The translations under genes and the position numbers were made by a program. The notes below the pieces were generated by a model, which saw only the letters and a program-made list of their open reading frames with translations, had not been told where the DNA came from and did no database searches. Positions 46,918-58,590 of a stretch of 64,000 bases of DNA are shown here, piece by piece. Source of the DNA: Entomortierella parvispora (taxonomy: Eukaryota; Mortierellomycota; Mortierellomycetes; Mortierellales; Mortierellaceae); the NCBI GenBank assembly GCA_963573315.1, contig OY752140.1, positions 1,736,001-1,800,000 on the forward strand. Reading direction: 5' to 3'. The number at the start of each line of letters is the position of its first letter. Within the stretch, counting starts at the first letter, position 1.

Positions 46918-49900
46918 TTAAGAGGATGGCACGGGCATCGACTTCGTACGCGAAAAGATTGTCTTGATGGTTGGGACCATGTTGAGGCCAATGATCTCGT
47001 CGTTCATGGTCGTAGGGCGGAAGCGGCGCAACAAGAGCTGACGAAGAGATGCGTAAAAGATGATGAAGACACCAAAGGCCACGGGGATCAACAAGTACAC
47101 GAAAGCCGTGTCGTTATTGGTGTTGAAGACCACGGGCAAACCAGGGCAGTAGACGATAAAGAAGGCGAGGGCAACACCACAGGCCATACCGACAAACGAA
47201 CGCCAGTTCGAGAACATGTAACGTCCGAAAGGAAGCGTGTAGCGGGTCTTGCAGGCAAACATGTTGAAGAGCTGCATGATCATGATGGAAAGGTAGAACG
47301 AGGACTGGGCCTTGGCCAAGGCATCGAGATCTTCCTGTCTTCCGTTGGGTCCAAAATTGTTTGCCGTTTGCATGGCCACAGCTTGGGCAGGAGTCCAGTT
47401 GCCCTCCTTGTAGAGGACCACAAAGAACGTCACCAAAGCACCAATGGTCTCAATCATACCGATTTCCAAGTACGCCCATGACAACAGACCCGCATCGACC
47501 AAGATCTCGTCCTCGGTGTGCTCAAACTTCTCGCGCCAGTAAACAGAGGTGAACATGGCCTTGAAATCGTGTTGGAAACGAGTCATGAAAGAAGGCTTGA
47601 TCTCCTCGTTCGACTCGGCATCAAAGATTGGAGGAAGAGCACGGGTCGCAAGACGACGACGACGTTCAATAGAGGCAGGAGTAACAGGCTTACGAGGAGG
47701 CAGACGCATCAATCCGGTCTCAGACTCAGGCTTATCCCAAGCAAAAGTGAGCGAAATAAACAGTTCGAATCCGAGATCGATGACCAAAATAAGCATGGCG
47801 GTGATGGGCAAGGGGATCTTGGCAATGACATAGAGCAAGTTGGGGATAACTTCGGGCATCGAGTGGGTGATCGTGTACTGGATCGACTTCTTCAAGTTGA
47901 CAAAGATAAGACGACCCTCCTCGATACCGCGGATAGTCGAAGCAAAGTTATCATCGAGCAAAATCATGGCGGCAGCCTCCTTGGAGACATCAGAGCCGGA
48001 AATGTTCATGGCAATTCCGAGATCGGCCTTCTTGAGAGCAGGAGAATCGTTCACACCATCACCAGTGACACCGACAATGTGACCCATGGCCTGAGCGTGC
48101 TTGACAATCTGGAGCTTGTGCTTGGGCGAGGTACGGGCAAAGATAACTTCGGGCTTGGAGAAGATAAGGTCCCAGTCCCGCTCGGTCAAAGAGTCAATCT
48201 GTTCACCGTGAATCACAATCGCGCTGTACTCGTCGTCACCGACCTCATCAATAGGGCAACCGCGCTGCTTGGCAACCATCTCCTTGGTATCAGAGAGAAC
48301 CAGGTTGATCTTGCGTCCAATGGCCTCAGCTGTCAAGGGGTGATCACCAGTGACCATCATGACACGAATACCAGCGGAACGGCAGCGACCGATGGCTTCA
48401 CGGACTCCATGCTTGGGGGGATCTTCCAACGAGACAAGACCAACAAAGGTGAGGTTTGTGGTGGGGTAGTTCTTCTTTTCCTTTTCAAAGACGTGGTCAT
48501 CGGGGTATTGGTCTCGAGGCAACAAGAACTGGGCAAAAGCAAGGACACGGTGACCCTTGGAGGCCATCAACGCGTACATTTCATCGTAGGCCTTGGAGTG
48601 TTTCTCGGTCAACGGAACAGCTTCGCCATTAATCAAGATGGTACTGCAAAGACGCAAGATACGTTCGGGGGCACCTTTGATGAGGAGCGAGAACTTTCCG
48701 TTGCCGTGCTCCTTGTTGTGGATGGTCATGGCCCACTTGTTCTCCGAGTTGAAGGGGACTTCAAAGACCTTGGGGTAAAGGTCGTTGAGATCGTCAAAGT
48801 TTCCAATATTGGCAGAGGCAAAGCGGAGTAATCCAGACTCGGTGGCGTCTCCGAGGACCTGACGTTCAGGGATGGGAACATCCGTGCGGTCGAATTTGGC
48901 GCGGGAGCAGAGAGCAGCGATCGAAAGGACTTCGGGAATTCCTGGAGAAGAGGCATCAAAGGGACTACCAGCGTTGGCGGCGCTGCGGAATGCAGAGTAC
49001 ATGTTGTTGGAGGACCAGATGTTGGTGACAGTCATTTGGTTACGAGTCAATGTTCCGGTCTTGTCAGTGGCGAGCAGGGTAATGGCACCGAGAGTCTCAA
49101 CTCCAGTCAAATCCTTGACCAAGACATTCTGGTAGGCCATACGCTTGGCGGCGATGGTCAGCAACATGGTAACAGTGGCAGGGAGACCCTCTGGGACCCA
49201 AGCGACAAAGATACCAACAGCAAAGTTGAGGGTATTGGAGATGTCCTTGTAGACAGCAAAGTAACCGATAAGGAAGAAGATGATAGCCGTGATGATGGCA
49301 ATGGAGGCAATGATCTTGACAAAGTCGTCAATTTCCTGGGAGAGAGGCGACTTTCCAGAGTCCTCACCGGCTGTCAATCCAGCAATCTGACCGAGAACGG
49401 TGTTATCTCCAGTTCTGATGACCAAACCATAGCCCTCACCGTTGACAACCAAAGAACCGTTGAAGGCAAGATTGGTGGCCTCAAGAGGGTTAGCGTGATC
49501 GTTTTTGGGGTTGCGGTCCTGGGGATCGGTCTCTCCGGTGAGAGAGGAATTGTCGACCTTCATGTCCGTGCAGGCAAAAATCATGATATCGGCTGGGATT
49601 TTATCACCCATGCGAGCAAAGACAACATCGCCTAGAACGAGATCCGAGGCAGTGATCTGGACAACCTTGCGGTCACGGAGAACAAAGCACTTTTGGGGCA
49701 TCAAGTTCAAGAAGGATTGAAGGACAGCAGCAGACTTCTGCGCCTGGTAGAACTCAATCAGAGCGTTGAGGAATGCGACAATGATCAAAATAGCTCCGAG
49801 GTAGATCTGTGATAAAGAGAAAATAGACCAAAGGCGGAGATTCGGGGTTAGAGGCTGTTCTTTGGCGACGGCAATTCTGGGCTGCAGTGTACGCCATTTT

Positions 49901-50538
49901 TCATATATTAATAAAAACAGGACATAGCAGAACTTACGTTCACTTTGTTGTCCTTGAAATCCACGGCCAACAGGATGTAGTTGAGAATACCAGCCAAGAT
50001 CAGCAACAAGTTGAAGAGTGAGGTCAAGCAGTGGATGAACTTCATGAAGGGCGAGATTTGCTTGGGTGGCGAAAGAATGTTTGGTCCGTTTTGGATCAAC
50101 CGCTGGGCTGCAAGTGCCGAGTCGAGACCCTGGCTGCTTCCAGCCTTTTCAGTGTCGATGCTCACGCCATGTCTTTGTGCAATTTCTTCAATAGGGAACA
50201 AGTGCTCAGTCTGACAAAAGAGAGAGAAAGAGAGAGAAAACGAACTGGTTAGCAATGTTGTCAGAGTGATAAATGCATCAAACACGACTCTATGGATTCC
50301 ATGGATTTTGGGGCCTTACGATATCGAGCGTCTTTTCTTTGACGGGTTTCGATTTGTCAACGCCCTTGCCCTTTCCGCGCGCCTCCTCCTTTTCTGAATA
50401 GGCGGGAGCGGCAGACTCCTTTTCTTGGGTGGAGGGGATGGTTTTTGTGCGAGTCATCTTCAAAGGCTCCTCAAAAGCAATTTTTGAGGAGTCCTGCTCG
50501 ATCTCGATGGTGGTGGACGCTCCGTTGCTGGAAGCCAT
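46918..50538 (-). CDS. Type IIC P-type ATPase, Na,K-ATPase alpha-like
   Basis: Exons 50538-50320, 50210-49938 and 49806-46918, giving 1126 residues. The first 73 residues are hydrophilic and Lys-rich. Landmarks: TM1-2 (FNLLLILAGILNYILL; AILIIVAFLNALIEFYQ), A-domain SSLTGE (SLTGET as TGES equivalent), TM4 VAWVPEGLPATVTMLL, phosphorylation site DKTGT at D412, MVTGDHPLTA, VTGDGVNDSPALKKADLGIAM, and M5-M6 IPLPITAMLILVIDLG. PEGL and the IPLP loop place it in type IIC with animal Na,K- and H,K-ATPases rather than ENA-type or Ca pumps. No beta-subunit gene is visible nearby. Compared with animal Na,K-ATPase, the M5 segment reads SMPE where NIPE is usual, and M6 reads IDLGFE where IDLGTD is usual, so the transported ion may differ. 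A long plus-strand open frame opposite this gene (47518-48831) is a shadow. Confidence 0.92.
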
Positions 50539-50579
50539 GGCTAGTGAGGAAGAGAAGTGGCCAAGAACTTCACGAGGGA

Positions 50580-50594
50580 GGGGGGGGGGGGGGG
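50580..50594. repeat. G15 homopolymer in the ATPase leader
   Basis: An uninterrupted run of about 15 G on the plus strand (C on the sense strand) lies about 40 nt upstream of the ATPase start codon. Confidence 0.8.
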
Positions 50595-50859
50595 GAAGGG
50601 GGAGAAGAGACGGGAGTGCGAGCCCGAGTCTGGAGCGAGGAGAGGGATGAGGTGACGAGTGGTGAGTGAGATAGGGTGAGGGTGAAGATGGGACGAAGAG
50701 GGCTGACAGTAGGATGAAAAAGAGAAAGAGAATACGGCGGGGGGACAGGCACAGGGCCCTATTTATGACAGGGCGAGAAAAAGCTAAAAAGGTGTGAAAA
50801 CCGATTGATTGATCCAGACATTGCTGCTTCCAAGGAAGCGCGCGATGACCGCTGCTGTG

Positions 50860-50861
<2 letters not shown>

Positions 50862-50894
<33 letters not shown>
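50862..50894. repeat. A33 homopolymer
   Basis: A run of about 33 A on the plus strand (T on the minus) lies about 320 nt upstream of the ATPase start. It could be a nucleosome-depleting promoter element of the minus-strand gene. Confidence 0.85.
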
Positions 50895-50895
<1 letters not shown>

Positions 50896-52949
50896 AAAGG
50901 GGCTCCAAGGGGCTCGGTGCGGGAGGAGGGAGGAGGCGGCACAACTCCAGTTGTGTGGTGGATGGACGGTCGACCAGCGAGTGGAATTGAGCCCTGCCTG
51001 AGAAAAAAATTGAAGAGCAAGAGGAGTTTGGATGGAGAGCGGACTTTTGGGGAACAGGATTGCTCGCTTGGTTGGTGTCCACTGGGACAAAAAGCGAACA
51101 AATGATGATCCAGCCAATGGGCCGCAGAGTCGGGGCAACAGCGTACGATTCGCATGGAAGAAAGGTAAATTTGGGCAAAAAAGCCAAAATCCCGAAGTAG
51201 AAGGATTTTGAGGCAATTGATTACAGTGTTGAGGCATTTTTTTTTTAGAGGCTGCGATGATGATGATTTGTTTGCTCTGCAGGTCTAGTGGTCCAACAAA
51301 GAGGACAGCGGTACCCTCTGAGCAAGGGGACAGGACAACAGAAATCAGACCGATGGAGGATCAGGGGTGGTTGGTGTTAATGGTGTGTCCGGTGTGGGTG
51401 TTGGAGGGATTCATATTGAGAAAATGTGGGATTTATATTGAGAAATGAATGCGTGGCTGACAGATGGCCTCCACAAGGACAACGATCCACAACGGCGGGA
51501 ATTGAGGTAAAAAGTCCGAGCTGCAGACCCTCTGCCGCAGGGTCCTTTATCTTTTCCCTCTGGCAAAAACACAAACAGGGAAGGGCAATTCTCTCCCACG
51601 TTTTGGTTGCCTTCTGGTCTGACATCCATGTCCCTTCCACTTGTCCACTTTCTTTTGTTTCCCATTTAAGTGTGCACCGTTGAAATTCAAAAAAATCATG
51701 AAAACAAGTGCTCATCAAATGTCAACGGGAGCAATTGAACATCACCCAGAGGTTGTTTGCCAAGATGGGTGCTGCAAGGCGCGAGATTTCATCCCAATTG
51801 GAGTATTTCTCGTCATCGCTTTTGGGTGACAGCCCCGGTGCGATGACATCTACATGACATACCCATGTTGACTTACCAGTTCTCAAGGATCAAAGAGGCT
51901 CCTTCTTTCGACAATAACAGGGAGCAATGGAGTGGACGAAAAAGGGTAAAGAGCTGCCTGCCTGGATCGCAGCTGAGTGTCGAGACAGAAACAAGAGAAG
52001 CAGGGACCGAAGAAACAAACCAAGCAACAAATCGTGAGGCGGGAGTGTCAAAGACAAGGGGTATCAAAAAACTTGAGGGCAAAGGGGGTGATATGTTTTA
52101 GGTGTCTTTGTCTTTAGTGAGTGTACAGGAAAATACAAAAAGGTATAGATCGATAGATGAGAGGGATACGGAGAAGAGGGAAAGGCCCCTCTTCTCTTTA
52201 TAAGCATCCACAAACTCAAGCATGCGTCGAAGACGCCTCCTAGATCGGCTCCTCTTCTTGCACTTTTGCGCGATTTATTTCTCCAATGAGCGGGACTGGA
52301 CATCACAGTGCGCGAAATATTTCCGTCATGTCAAGATGCTAGACAAGGTCCATATCCTAAAGTTCGAGTCCAGGATGTGGCACTAGTGCACGTCAAAGGT
52401 AGCCCCTGTCCTGAAGGCCATGACTTCATTAGCTTTTGAGGTAATGATCCTACGAATGGGGCACACACACCTGAAATTTTTTACGCGACGGTAGCGGCCA
52501 AAGATAGAAGTTGGTGAAAGATATAGATGACCTCTCAGCCTTTGCCTTCGACCCCGAGAGGTCATATATATTTGGTTACGAAAGGCCAGTCATTTCAGCG
52601 CTTGAAGGACGGTGGGAAGTTGGACGGCGGAGTGACGAAATACCTCAACTGGGCAATTTAACAAAAAAAATCTCGACGCGTCTCTCCTGCAACGAACAGC
52701 AGTCACTCATGCGGGCGGGTCAAGAGGGCAATTGACATTATCATCCATTCATTCAAAGGACATTGCAGAACCACACAGCCCAGATTTCCAGGATAGGCAC
52801 AGGATCATCGGCAAACCCTTCAGAAACATACCAGGTCTACCCAGAAAGAACATCACATCCTCGACGACGCTGCCTGCTTCTGGCATCCTTCCCCTTCATC
52901 CTACCATTTCACCCAGGACTACGTTTACGCTCTTCACACAATTGAGAGA

Positions 52950-54249
52950 ATGCCCATCCCAATAGAAACCTGGTACTACGACGTACCTTTGGTGACAAGA
53001 CTCTATTTCACTGGTGCTGCGTTGGTAGCGTTGGCAGTTGTAAGAATTACGGAAGGATATCTGTGGACTGGAATACTTTTGTGATTCTCCGCCTCTGAAC
53101 AGGACTTCTTTGCTGTTTGATCCTTTCCATAGCAAACAGGATTCACCAACGCATTCCAACTGTACTTTGATTATGAGCTGGTTTTCTATCAGAATCAGGT
53201 ACTAACAAAACCACTTCAGCGCTTACTCGACTTCATCTTTGATATGAATGATCTTGAGTTGCTAACCGACAGCTGATTGACATGATCAATAGTTCTGGCG
53301 ACCGATCACCACGTTCTTGTATTTTGGACCTTTAGGACTGGATTTCGTGTTCCACATGTTCTTCCTGTAAGACTTATGCAATTGTGAATCCATGCATACG
53401 TTCAACATCCACCACGGTTTGTATTGACCTTGGCTTTATGTCTTCAGCGTAAGATATAGCAGGATGCTGGAAGAAGGCTCCTTTTATGGCCGCACCATGG
53501 ATTACGCTTGGATGCTATTCTTGTCGGCAGTATCCCTTTTGGTAACAACAAATTCCATATCACACTGGGTCGTGGCAACTACCCAGCCATTGTTATTGAC
53601 GGTGTACGAATGTTTATCCCACCTAGTGCCTGTCGCCATTTGTCTCCATGCCTTTTCTGGGATCACCATTGGCTTTCACACTGGTCTATATCTGGTCTCG
53701 CCGCAACCCATCTATTCCGTTAAACTTTTTAGGACTTTTTGTTTTTACTGCGCCCTACTTGCCCTGGGTATTACTCGGCTTCACCTTGCTCTTGAACAGT
53801 CACTTTCCTACAGGCGATCTCATGGGTATTGCTGTCGGCCATGTCTATTACTTTTTTGAAGACGTCTGGCCTAAAGAGCAGGCCTCGGGAGGCAGACGGT
53901 ACCTCGAAACTCCCTCTATTTTGTAAGCTCTTGATTGCAATAATGATGATGCAGGAAGCGACAATGGCATTCTCACATTTCCTCGCTACCATATTCTCAC
54001 AGGACTCGGCGGAGAGGTACTAATATAGTAGCAGAGATCCAGGAGGACATGCCTCAGGAGGAGCAGGAGGTTCAAGGCCAGCAGACTGATGATGCATACA
54101 CGAGTATTGAGTCAAGCAGCTCACCGCACTCTGCCGATCCACCTTCCCCGCCATCAGAGACCGCCACAGGGACAACCTTTGAGGATCGCGCACGATTGGA
54201 AGCGAGGAATAGAAGACCTGTCGCAAGCAGTTCCCAAGAAGATTTGTAG
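52950..54249 (+). CDS. Derlin-family ERAD membrane protein
   Basis: Six exons, 52950-53039, 53133-53198, 53293-53366, 53448-53541, 53627-53922 and 54003-54249, giving 288 residues. Conserved Derlin features: IETWYYDVPLVTRLYFTGAA, FQLYFDYELVFYQNQFWRPITTFLYFGP, MFFLVRYSRMLEEGSFYGRT, FTLVYIWSRRNP, APYLPWVLLGFTLLL and GIAVGHVYYFFEDVWP. The WR and GxxxG rhomboid-like positions are present, without a catalytic Ser/His pair, as in all Derlins. The protein should act in the ER membrane in retrotranslocation of misfolded proteins. The last exon adds an 82-residue acidic Gln/Glu/Ser-rich tail. The donor of intron 5 (TT/GTAAGC) overlaps an in-frame TAA, so a retained intron ends the protein right after TPSIL. 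A poly(A) signal lies at 54327. Confidence 0.92.
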
Positions 54250-54686
54250 ACCATGTATCGTGTCTGCTTGCTGCACCCCTGAAGCTGGACTTGGACGCCA
54301 CGCACCACCCTTCCTGAATGGAGACAAATAAACAAAATACCGATACTATTAGATCATTGTTGAAAGGGTTGATTTTTTTTCTTTTTTCTTTTCACCATCC
54401 GCTTCCGCGATCTGTGGGCATTAAGGAAAGGGAGAAGGGAAAGAATGAGTGGGAGCCAACGAGTGGGAGAGAAAACAACGAAACAAAGAGAGCGATCGTC
54501 CTCCTTCGGCTCTGGCCTTGATTTGATGGAGAAAGTCGGACACCCGGAGTAAACCTTCACGTGAACGGTTAAGTTGCTTGTCTGTCACTCCAGCCGGCTG
54601 GTGACAGGGCAGGATTGATAAATATTCAGCAGCTCTTCAACTCCCCCGCATTCCTCATCCATCTTCATTCCTTCATTCACATCATC
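54250..54686. other. Spacer between Derlin and PEX11
   Basis: 437 nt containing the Derlin 3' flank (poly(A) signal at 54327) and the PEX11 promoter. The last 60 nt before the PEX11 start are C/T/A-rich. No gene was recognised. Confidence 0.5.
54327..54332 (+). terminator. AATAAA poly(A) signal of the Derlin gene
   Basis: AATAAA lies 77 nt downstream of the Derlin stop codon, supporting the model that includes the final exon. Confidence 0.5.
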
Positions 54687-56084
54687 ATGTCTACCGTTAG
54701 CTTACCTATCAATGTCCAGCCCTGGCTCAAGTACACTGCCACGACTGTAGGTCGTGATAAGATCTACAGAGCCGTCCAATACTTCTCTCGCTTCCTCGCC
54801 TGGTACCTTCTCCGCCAGGGCGCCACCAAGGATACCGTCGCCCGCTTCAACAACCTCAAGAAGACACTCGGCTTGTCCCGCAAGCGTAAGTGGACGACAC
54901 TAGACTGATTTACAAACGCATGATCTGGACATTTAGAATGTGTTTCTTCCATGGCAACATTTCGTTGATGCGTGTTGCACTCGGAACCGAGCTCAACGAG
55001 ATTTTCGAGAATCGATTCAAATCCAATACACCCGCCTAACCGACTCTTACTTGTTTTCTCTCTTCCACTTAGTGATGCGATTCGGTAATTACCTATGAAA
55101 TATCACGATGAATCGATGTCGCCGAGGCTTCAGACTCTTTTCGTGGGATTTTTTTTACATCTGAAAAACTGCTTACGGTGTCTCGATCACCTCTCTGTGC
55201 TCTTTAGGCAAGCCAATTGAGCATTTGGACGGAGCCGTGAAGGCTACTGCTGTCAAGGACGAGTTCCTCAGATACTGCGCCATTGGCAAGCAGCTGGCTT
55301 ACGCTGGTTACTTGACCCTTGATGGAATCATCTTTGTGAGTGTTGCCAGTAAACAGATCTTTTGGCAATTGCAAATCCCGTTATTTCTTCTGTCACATGT
55401 CACGTCATTGCTCGCGTGGTTCGCTGGCCATATCCTTCTCTCAGTCTCAATTTCTTCCAAACTAACACTCGTCTCTACCTCCTTGTTGCGTTTTCCTCCC
55501 AGATTGACGGATCCGGCGCGTACAAGTTCCAGAACATCAAGAAGTACAGCGAGCTCGCCAACCGTTTCTGGTTGGCCGGAATCACGTTCGGTTTTATCAG
55601 CGGTCTTTACAAGACTCGCCAGATCCAGATCCGTCGCGAGACAGCTGCCCGTGGTCTCGCCCACCAGGACGAGTCTGAGAAGTCGCATGCCCGCACAGAG
55701 CTCAAGTCTCTTGCCAAGTATGTCCATCTTTCATTGTAGTACGCGAATGGGGAGTTTTTGTGGGGTATTTTGGGTACTGACAACGTTGGATCCTTACGTG
55801 TTTTCTTCTTTAGGGAGCAGCACAGCGTCAACAAGCAGCTTCTCCAGGATGGTTTGGACATGCTTATCCCTTCGACTGGTTTGGGATATTTGTCCTTGGA
55901 CGATGGTGCCATTGGTCTTATTGGGTAATTCTTTGAGAAGACCACCTTTGCCTGCCAAGTGCTCAATGGTTTAATGTTCCTTGTCACTAACGGTTAATCT
56001 GTTAACTTCTTTTTTTTTAATTTTAGTACGGCCACTGCCATTATGGGAGCCAGATCGCAGTGGGCCAAGGTCAACAAGGCATAG
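54687..56084 (+). CDS. PEX11: Peroxisomal membrane protein PEX11
   Basis: Six exons, 54687-54885, 55073-55084, 55208-55335, 55503-55717, 55814-55924 and 56027-56084, giving 240 residues. The N-terminal amphipathic region VGRDKIYRAVQYFSRFLAWY is the membrane-remodelling helix of Pex11. Next come RFNNLKKTLGLSRK, LMRFGKPIEHLDGAVKA and a C-terminal hydrophobic segment (about 208-225, STGLGYLSLDDGAIGLIGTATAIMG). Pex11 elongates peroxisomes before fission. Exon 2 is a 12-nt microexon that supplies LMRF of the conserved (R/K)-L-x-R-x-GKP motif; skipping it keeps frame but deletes those residues. All borders are GT/AG. Confidence 0.94.
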
Positions 56085-56548
56085 GTTGATTTCGAACACA
56101 ATCACGCATAGCATACAATACCGTCACCTTGCACACGTAGACGCGCACGCTGGGTGGCATAAACAGAAATAAAATAGCTTGTAAATGCAAAATGAGATTG
56201 ATAAAGTGAGAAGGAAGACAGGGAGAGCAATGCAATGCAAAAGGCAGACAAGCAAAGCAAGCAAAGGCAGCGGAAAGCTACAGAGCAGAAAGAAGCAGCA
56301 GGATGTCCCTGGCGAGCAGGAACAATGGCTCCTAAAAATAACTGCGTTAGACTTGGATCGAATCAGATTGCCTGAAGCGAGAGGGTGCACTGAGTTCGCG
56401 CTTGATTGAAATTGGATCTTCGTCTTGCAAGGCCAGGCACAGGGTTGATTTTATGCCTTTGGTTTGCTCAACCTTCTCCTCTTCTCTCTTTCTTCATCAT
56501 CATTCGCATTCCTCTCTCCCCATTTCATCCCCATCCTCATCCTCCATC
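56085..56548. other. Spacer and leader of the UDP-glucose dehydrogenase gene
   Basis: 464 nt containing the PEX11 3' flank (poly(A) signal at 56168) and a C/T-rich leader from about 56465 to the UGDH start. No gene was recognised. Confidence 0.5.
56168..56173 (+). terminator. AATAAA poly(A) signal of PEX11
   Basis: AATAAA lies 83 nt downstream of the PEX11 stop codon. Confidence 0.5.
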
Positions 56549-58590
56549 ATGGTTAACATCTGCTGTATCGGCGCCGGCTATGTCGGTAAGTCCTGTCTGC
56601 TTCCTTCTTCCCTGCCCTTCCATCACATCAGCCTCCTCGGAGAAGTCCTGATCGTGTGAATGTGTGCATCTTTGTTCTCTTGGGGTCAATCTCAGGAACC
56701 TGATCCCACCCTCCATCAACGATCGCGCCTCTGTGATGCCTCAAATGTGCTCTCCAGCTCACCCCTTTGTCCTTACTCCTTTTATTGATTTAGGTGGTCC
56801 CAGTTCTGCCGTCATTGCCTACAAGTGCCACGACGTGAATGTCACTATCGTCGACTTGAACCAGGCCCGTATCGATGCCTGGAACTCGGATAACCTCCCC
56901 ATTTACGAGCCTGGCCTGGACGAGATCGTCTTTGCGCGTCGCGGCAAGAACCTGTTCTTCTCTACCAACGTTGACCAGGCCATCATTGATGCCGATCTGA
57001 TCTTTGTGTCTGTCAACACTCCCACCAAGAAGTCGGGCATGGGTGCTGGAATGGCCGCTGATCTTGCGTAAGTGTGTGTGAGTGAGTGTGTGTGTGTGTG
57101 TGTATGGATATGATCTTTGAATTGGGGAGCCAGACCGACCACCCTTCCTCCTTGAACTGAACAGACCTGACTGAGCGTGAGAACAAAGGCATTGCAGGAT
57201 GCGATGCAGGAGCGTGTTGCTTTATTGTTGTGCTGGCCCTGGATCAATTTGAAAGTTCGGCAAGGACTAGAATCACCGCGCACAGTCAAGAAAACACCAC
57301 GGGGAACATCAGGAGCATTGACGCAGCACCAATGGCGCGCATCCAATTGCCTGCGTAACACTTTGTGGTTTGTGCTTCACTCTAAGCTTTTTTTTTCTCG
57401 CTTCAATAGCTACATCGAGACTGCCACCCGTCGCATCGCTGAAGTTGCCACTACCTCCAAGATCGTTATTGAAAAGTCGACTGTCCCTTGCCGTACTGCC
57501 CAGAGCATGCGCACCATTCTTGAGGCCAACTCGAGCAAGGACATTCGCTTCGACATTCTTTCCAACCCCGAGTTCTTGGCCGAGGGTACTGCCATCAATG
57601 ATTTGACTAACCCAGACCGCGTCTTGATCGGATGCCTCCAGACCCCTGAGGGCTTTGCTGCTCAACAAAAGTTGGTCGATGTCTACAGCCGCTGGATCCC
57701 CAAGGAGCGTGTCATCACCATGAACTTGTGGTCGTCCGAGCTTTCAAAGTTGGCTGCCAACGCTCTTCTTGCTCAGCGTATCTCCTCGATCAACGCCCTC
57801 TCTGCTATTTGCGAGGCCACTGGTGCTGATGTCGATGAGGTTGCTTACGCCTGCGGTACTGATTCCCGCATTGGACCCAAGTTCCTGAAGGCCTCGGTGG
57901 GTTTCGGAGGCTCTTGCTTCCAGAAGGATATCCTCAACTTGGTCTACTTGAGCGAGCAGCTGTACTTGCCCGAGGTTGCTGCCTACTGGAAGTCTGTTGT
58001 CACCATGAACGAGTACCAGAAGATGCGCTTCACCCACCGTATTGTCCGCACCCTCTTCAACACTGTTACCCATAAGCGCATCGCTCTCCTTGGATTCGCC
58101 TTCAAGAAGGATACTGGCGATACCCGCGAGTCTGCCGCTATTACTCTTTCGAGCTATCTGATCCAGGAGCGCGCCCATGTGGCCATTTACGACCCCAAGG
58201 TTAGCGCCAAGCAGATCCAGCTTGACTTGACCGAGCCCGGTGTTGGTACCAACGAGGCTGAGGGTAAGAATATATTTTCCAATGTACTTGTAACAATGAT
58301 CGGATGCCTGATAAGGTTACAAAATCTAACCAAGCCGCCTTTGGATTCCGTTGATGGTAGTTGAGAAGCACGTTGAAATCTGTAACAGCGCTTATGATGC
58401 CTGCGCTGGTGCTGCTGCATTGGTGATCTGCACTGAGTGGGACGAGTTCAAGATGGCCCAGCTTGACTACCAGAAGATTTACGACTCGATGCAGAAGCCC
58501 GCGTTCATTTTTGATGGTCGCTTGATTTTGGATGCCCCCAAGCTTCGCGAGATTGGTTTCCGTGTCGAGACCATTGGAAAGTCTGTCTAA
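56549..58590 (+). CDS. UGDH: UDP-glucose 6-dehydrogenase
   Basis: Exons 56549-56585, 56794-57067, 57410-58263 and 58361-58590, giving 464 residues. The 37-nt first exon ends inside the Rossmann NAD-binding motif ([17 protein letters not shown]). Further landmarks: [46 protein letters not shown], the catalytic Cys273 in [10 protein letters not shown] and [11 protein letters not shown]. The enzyme oxidises UDP-glucose twice to UDP-glucuronate with two NAD, supplying wall and capsule polysaccharide synthesis in the cytosol. Length is slightly under the animal enzymes because the C-terminal tail is short. Intron 2 begins at GTAAGTG followed by a GT repeat. Confidence 0.96.
57069..57104. repeat. 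GT-rich repeat at an intron donor
   Basis: TGTGTGTGAGTGAG followed by a run of GT dinucleotides starts directly after the donor of UGDH intron 2, giving several GT alternatives in a row. Confidence 0.75.

Larger units (their letters stand above)
50539..52949. other. 2.4-kb intergenic region, no gene recognised
   Basis: The first 250 nt are the purine-rich complement of a C/T-rich leader of the ATPase gene, including a G15 run. An A33 tract follows at 50862. The remainder contains short frames on both strands without family resemblance, conserved splice context or a start-to-stop gene. Part may belong to the Derlin promoter. Confidence 0.45.

Noticed and set aside
47518..48831. A 437-codon plus-strand open frame opposite the P-type ATPase
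   Set aside because: It is the exact complement of a strongly conserved coding exon. Composition is His/Asp/Gly-rich without domain signals, a typical antisense shadow of biased codon use.
52340..52385. A GTTCGAGTCC-like element suggesting a tRNA T-arm
   Set aside because: The flanks do not form acceptor, D or anticodon arms, so no tRNA is supported.
52511..52735. A 74-codon plus-strand frame upstream of Derlin
   Set aside because: Short, no motif, no upstream or downstream exon partners, and low-complexity surroundings.
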